Shown one piece after another: positions 60,104-64,000 of a stretch of DNA of 64,000 bases; the first letter of the stretch is position 1, and every line of letters begins with the position of its first letter. Origin of the DNA: Chrysomallon squamiferum (taxonomy: Eukaryota; Mollusca; Gastropoda; Neomphalida; Peltospiridae). Made by a program: the position numbers and the translations under genes. The notes beneath the pieces were generated by a model. It made no database searches, was not told where the DNA came from, and saw only the letters and a program-made list of their open reading frames with translations. The stretch covers positions 4,394,553 to 4,458,552 of the forward strand of contig CM022677.1 in NCBI GenBank assembly GCA_012295275.1, read 5' to 3'.

Positions 60104-60288
60104 CTCTGGCAATGGGTGGTGGTGTTTCTGGTTTCATTTCTAGTGTGTCTGGATGTTTCTTGGCACAGGAGTTTGAGTTTCCAGTGTTTGGTGTGGTGGT
60201 GTCAGTTTGTCTCAGGTCTAATGGTGGTACTGGTGTTGTTGTTGCTGACTGCTGTTTCATTTTCAATGATGTGAAACCCATGTCAGTT
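60104..60288 (-). CDS. Exon of the KASH5-like paralog, copy B (exon 4), Pro/Thr-rich
   Basis: Minus strand, acceptor ACTTCCACAG, donor AGAG/GTATTC. In phase with exon 3: LTDMGFTSLKMKQQSATTTP, VPPLDLRQTDTTTPNTGNSN, SCAKKHPDTLEMKPETPPPI, AR. Disordered, Pro/Thr-rich linker. Without the donor it would stop at a TAA two codons further (GIQ, stop). Confidence 0.52.
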
Positions 60289-60687
60289 CTGTGGAAGTAA
60301 CAAAAGAGAGAGAAAAAGAACAATATATATTTGTGTGTGTGTGTGTGTATAACAAGAAACATGATGAAGAAATATAATAATAAAAATAATTATAACTAGC
60401 TTGTAAAAAAAATAATAATAACAATAATAATAAATCATTAATAAAATAAAAGAATTTGAATTATTAGAATGTAGAAAAATAACCAGAAAGATGAATATGC
60501 AGTTAAGATTGAAAATATTAATACTATAAATTAATTAATCAATTAATTAATTAGTAAATCAAAATTTAAATTAAAATGATAATAATGAAATAAATACATA
60601 CACAAACATACAATAATAATAATAAAAAATATTTCTAATTCTTCAAATAAAATGAGCAGGATCACAAAATTAAAAAATGGGTCTTAC

Positions 60688-60741
60688 AACATTTTCAACT
60701 GAAGTGCTGGCTGAGGCAGCTTGAATCTGTTGTCTAGAATC
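60688..60741 (-). CDS. Exon of the KASH5-like paralog, copy B (exon 3)
   Basis: Minus strand, 54 nt between TTTTGTTGTAG and TT/GTAAGA. In phase with both neighbours: ILDNRFKLPQPALQLKM plus a split Leu. Its DNA resembles part of copy A exon 4 (38,778-38,880). Confidence 0.5.
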
Positions 60742-60941
60742 CTACAACAAAACATAATATTCATTAACAAACTAAACATAAAATAAAGTGAAAGTAGCAT
60801 TTTACATTATTGAAATAGTTGTAAATTCTGTAAATAAAATATTGAAATAAATTCAAAATATCTGTTTATTGTTTAATTATTCTATAATATAAGAGTGTAA
60901 TGTGTGTTTTTTGTGTGTGTTTTCATTCATTAAGTTATTAC

Positions 60942-61009
60942 CCTTTCACATTGTTAAGAATACATGTTTTGATGATCTTGTTCATCAGTCTGATGAGATG
61001 TTCTTCAGG
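60942..61009 (-). CDS. EF-hand-like exon of the KASH5-like paralog, copy B (exon 2), shortened
   Basis: Minus strand, acceptor AACTTTCAG, donor AAAGG/GTAATA, 68 nt. Encodes PEEHLIRLMNKIIKTCILNN then VKG. Compared with copy A (125 nt) it lacks 57 nt, exactly 19 codons, covering the LDPKGVDPFV loop-like segment, so the frame is kept and the calcium-loop-like part is lost. Confidence 0.58.
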
Positions 61010-61200
61010 CTGAAAGTTAAGTAACAACAAAAGTTTCTGTATTAGTAAAGGAAAGACATGTAAAGGAATTAAATAAAAATATTGATAACTAGGACAGTAT
61101 ATTTACATTGTAAAAATGAAGCTTTACAGCATCTTAACAAAATATTAAAACAACTGGTCTGGTAAAGTACATTATATTTGTTGGTTTAAAAAACACTTAC

Positions 61201-61235
61201 TTCAAGCTGGTCACTAATGACACTGTTAACCAAAT
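61201..61235 (-). CDS. Short exon of the KASH5-like paralog, copy B (exon 1 visible)
   Basis: Minus strand, 35 nt between TATTTTAG and GAA/GTAAGT. Reads LVNSVISDQLE when two bases are taken from an earlier exon; joins PEEHL in phase. It is 7 nt shorter than the copy A exon (IWCILAGAVSDQLE). Confidence 0.52.
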
Positions 61236-63072
61236 CTAAAATAAAGAAGAAATATTTTATTTAAGAACAATCACAGCATTTTTTTTTAACTATTTTTAAT
61301 ATCTTTTAAAGGTAAACTAACTATACAGATAATGAAAAGAAACCCTGTTTCTAAAATATGAAGTGACACCCTTTTAAACAAGCAACTAAAACTATTTTTC
61401 TAATATACATCTTTCCACAAAACCCCCCCCAAAAAAAAACATACAAACATATACCATAATAAATAAACATATACCATAATGTTATATATATCAGGACAAT
61501 CAGCTAGATTGTTAAATAACCTTATACCAGTCTGTGTAGCAGATCCACATGTTGCAGATCAGGCACCATAAACATAAGCACTAACAAAAATAGTTTTGAA
61601 TAAATGGAATAAAAAATATACATTATAACTTTAGAAATGTGCTGTTTAATGGTTCAATAAACCTAATGTAATTCATTGGCCTTAAAGTTCCACCAAATCA
61701 TTAACAACTGGATTTTAGAGAAATCATTAAATAAATATTTTATTATGTGAGTCATGTTTCACTTCTTAGGCAGAGAAGTAATTTTATTCCTCAGATTATT
61801 TAGTGACAGCACCTTTCCTCACAATCTAGAGATTGTTATTTATTGTCATCTTAGAACAGATGCCTCACAGGAAACAACATGCCCACCTGTCTGTACATAA
61901 TGTGTTTAAAAGAAAATTACATATTCAGTCAGTAAACAAAAACAATATTAATTTTTTAAATATTTAATTACTAGTTTAATCTTAAAAGCCCCTAGTGCTT
62001 GTACAAACTTCAATCTGCATTTATCAGTAGCTCCACCCATCTCAAGTAAGGCTAAAGTTGTGAGCACATATCACTAAAGGGAGGTAACTCTAATTGACAT
62101 AATTTTTACTTTGCCGAGTAAACTCCTCCCACTTCCGATGACACATCATGGTTTATGTCACGTGACCTTATTATGTCACCCATATTATATATATAAAGAA
62201 AGTGATGTTACCACAATCTTTTGTAGATGAATCTGGAATCGGAAAGTACTGCTGTGGAACCTCCAAAAATGCCGAGATTTGATCCCACGATCTCACACAC
62301 GTGAACCTGCTGACAAGAAACATTAAAGTTTCAGCTTGGTTCTGTACTTCACAAGCTGTGTGAGGGCGGGGCAGACAGCCAGCGTGCTGGGGACTAGGGC
62401 AGGGGGGTTTTTTTTTTCTTAAACTATTCTTTTTATTATTCTCTGTTACAACCTTCTATTATGTGAATAATTTTTTTATTAGAATTATTTTTTCTTAACT
62501 TCGCTGAATAATTAAACTGCATAACTAAACAAATTAAATGAAACAAATCTAAATTCGAAAATGTATCATTATTTTGTTTTTATTTTCCTTTATCAACATT
62601 TGTTTAGTTTTTGTTAATGCTTTATCCATTATCATTGTTATATTCATTCTATTATTAATGGATAACAGAGTTATTTCCCTTAGACTACTTTGTCTATGAA
62701 ATTGACTAATTATTATTAGTAGTAGTAGTAGAAGTAGTATCTCTATTTGTGTATTCTTAGTTTATTTCATATATTTAAAATGTTTCAGAATAAAAATAAG
62801 AATTTAAATTTATTACTAAATTCAGTTTTGATACGTGAAAATATGTATATGTTAGTTATTATGATTAAAGAAAGAGAGTTTTGGGTTTCACTACGACTAA
62901 GATTGTATGTTTTCATGAAAATTTCATTTCACTGTAAAAATGTAGTATAAAAATTTCAGTTACATATAAATACTGTTTTTCATCCATTCATGCTGACAGT
63001 TTAAATTTCACTGATATGATGATTTCTAGAGCGTGGAATGTAACATCAATTCAGGTGTTTAAAAGTGTAATA

Positions 63073-63073
<1 letters not shown>

Positions 63074-63110
<37 letters not shown>
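63074..63110. repeat. (GT)n microsatellite
   Basis: About 36 bp of GT; the counterpart at 10,690-10,710 is shorter. Confidence 0.9.
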
Positions 63111-63113
<3 letters not shown>

Positions 63114-63289
63114 GTTTTCATCTTTCTTTCATTTTTGTTTGTTTTTATTTTTGTTGTTGATATTATTGCTAACACTATTATTATTTTTATTATTGTTATT
63201 ATTGCTAATATTGGTGTTATAGCTGTTGCTTTTTATGTTGGTTAATTTTGCTTTAGGCAGAATTGATAATTTTGTGTGGAGAGAAGAAA

Positions 63290-63895
63290 GCAAGTTAGAG
63301 AGAGAGAGAGAAAAAGACAGAGACAGAGAAAGACAAAGAGAGAGAGATACAGACAGAGTCAGACAGATAGAGAGAGAAAGAGAGACAGAGACACAGAGTG
63401 TCAGAGAGACAGAAAGAAAGAGTGAGTCAGAGAGACATAGACAGTCAGAGACAGAGAGAGAAAGACAGTCAGAGAGACAGACAGGGACAGAGACACAGAG
63501 GGAGAAAGAGACAGAGAGAAAAAGAGACAGGGACATAGGGAGACAGAGATAGAGAGATAGAGACAGGGAGATAGTCAGAGAGAGAGACACAGAGACAGAA
63601 ATACTGAGAGAGAGAAAAGAGAAAGAGAGAGAGAGAGAGATTCAGAGACAGAGACAGAGAAAGAAAAAGAGATTCAGAGACAGAGACAGAGACAGAAAGA
63701 GAGATTCAGAGAGAGACAAAGAGAAACAAATATACAGAGACAGAGAGATATAGAGAGAGACTGTGAAAGAAAGACTGAGAGAGATGGACACAGACAGAGA
63801 CAGAAAGAGATTCAGAGAGAGACAAAGAGAAACAAATATACAGAGACAGAGAGATATAGAGAGAGACTGTGAAAGAAAGACTGAGAGAGAAAACA
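63290..63895. repeat. Polypurine GA/GACAGA-rich tract, right copy
   Basis: Homologous to 10,905-11,615, with an internal repeat of about 110 bp at 63,690-63,890 (GATATAGAGAGAGACTGTGA occurs twice). Followed by an ACTAACAAACAAAAT tandem tail to the window end, also seen in shorter form at 11,617-11,650. Confidence 0.88.
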
Positions 63896-64000
63896 CTAAC
63901 AGAACAAACTAACCATTAACAAAAATACTAACCACTAACAAATACTAACAAACAAAATACTAACAAACAAAATACTAACATTTAACAAATAAACATTAAC

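Larger units (their letters stand above)
60900..61530. repeat. Paralogous segment B (matches 39.05-39.70 kb)
   Basis: Exons and introns similar to copy A. At about 61,525 the match switches without a gap to the 7.14 kb block, so two separately placed segments of the window are fused here. Confidence 0.85.
61530..63950. repeat. Right copy of the proximal segmental duplication (matches 7.14-11.64 kb)
   Basis: See the left copy. Here only a fragment of the second TSP1 exon (61,530-61,590, CCAGTCTGTGTAGCAGATCC) is left, and the first TSP1 exon is absent. The collinear block continues through TAAACTCCTCCCACTTCC, GCTTGGTTCTGTACTTCACA and the polypurine tract. Confidence 0.85.

Overview
This window looks like AT-rich animal DNA. 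The few coding segments are short exons with GT-AG borders in long introns, and the rest is microsatellites, minisatellites and broken transposable elements. The recognisable families (ErbB-type receptor tyrosine kinase, thrombospondin type 1 repeats, prolyl 4-hydroxylase alpha subunit, a KASH5-like EF-hand protein) are metazoan. A recurring AAAGGGAGATAACTC-like motif (9.3-9.7 kb, 62.08 kb, 53.77 kb) is one I associate with mollusc genomes, so a lophotrochozoan, probably a mollusc, is my best guess (inference). I saw no tRNA, rRNA, CRISPR array or bacterial-type operon.

Layout. 0-7 kb: three minisatellites (65, 44 and 46/44 bp units) and simple repeats. 7.1-11.6 kb: a minus-strand thrombospondin-1 pseudogene inside a block that recurs at 61.5-64 kb. 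12.3-24.9 kb: minus-strand exons whose reading phases chain. One chain of four exons would encode a 90-residue protein; another of six exons gives at least about 175 residues. 25-31.5 kb: a transposon graveyard on the plus strand (Ty3/gypsy RT, Merlin/ISXO2-like transposase, LINE ORF1-like coiled coil, Cys-rich CXC domain, piggyBac transposase) in which a 189-bp catalytic segment of the piggyBac gene is repeated ten times. 32.2-33.7 kb: three exons of an ErbB-type kinase domain, minus strand, broken. 35.5-40.4 kb: decayed exons of a KASH5-like EF-hand gene, with a second, better preserved copy at 58.8-61.2 kb. 42-47 kb: plus-strand exon fragments among minisatellites. 47.5-49.1 kb: an intronless prolyl 4-hydroxylase alpha copy ending in a poly(A) run, with a premature stop, a frameshift and a lost iron ligand. 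50.2-53 kb: a 5'-truncated LINE (minus) and a 69-bp tandem array. 54-57.6 kb: interspersed repeat and candidate terminal exons.

Most genes here do not work together as a pathway. The window reads as a locus shaped by local duplication, retroposition and tandem-repeat growth, with gene fragments in different stages of decay. The segments that may still be expressed are the 12-25 kb minus-strand exons and parts of the 58.8-61.2 kb paralog; their function is not known to me. All coordinates of exons come from reading splice signals by eye.
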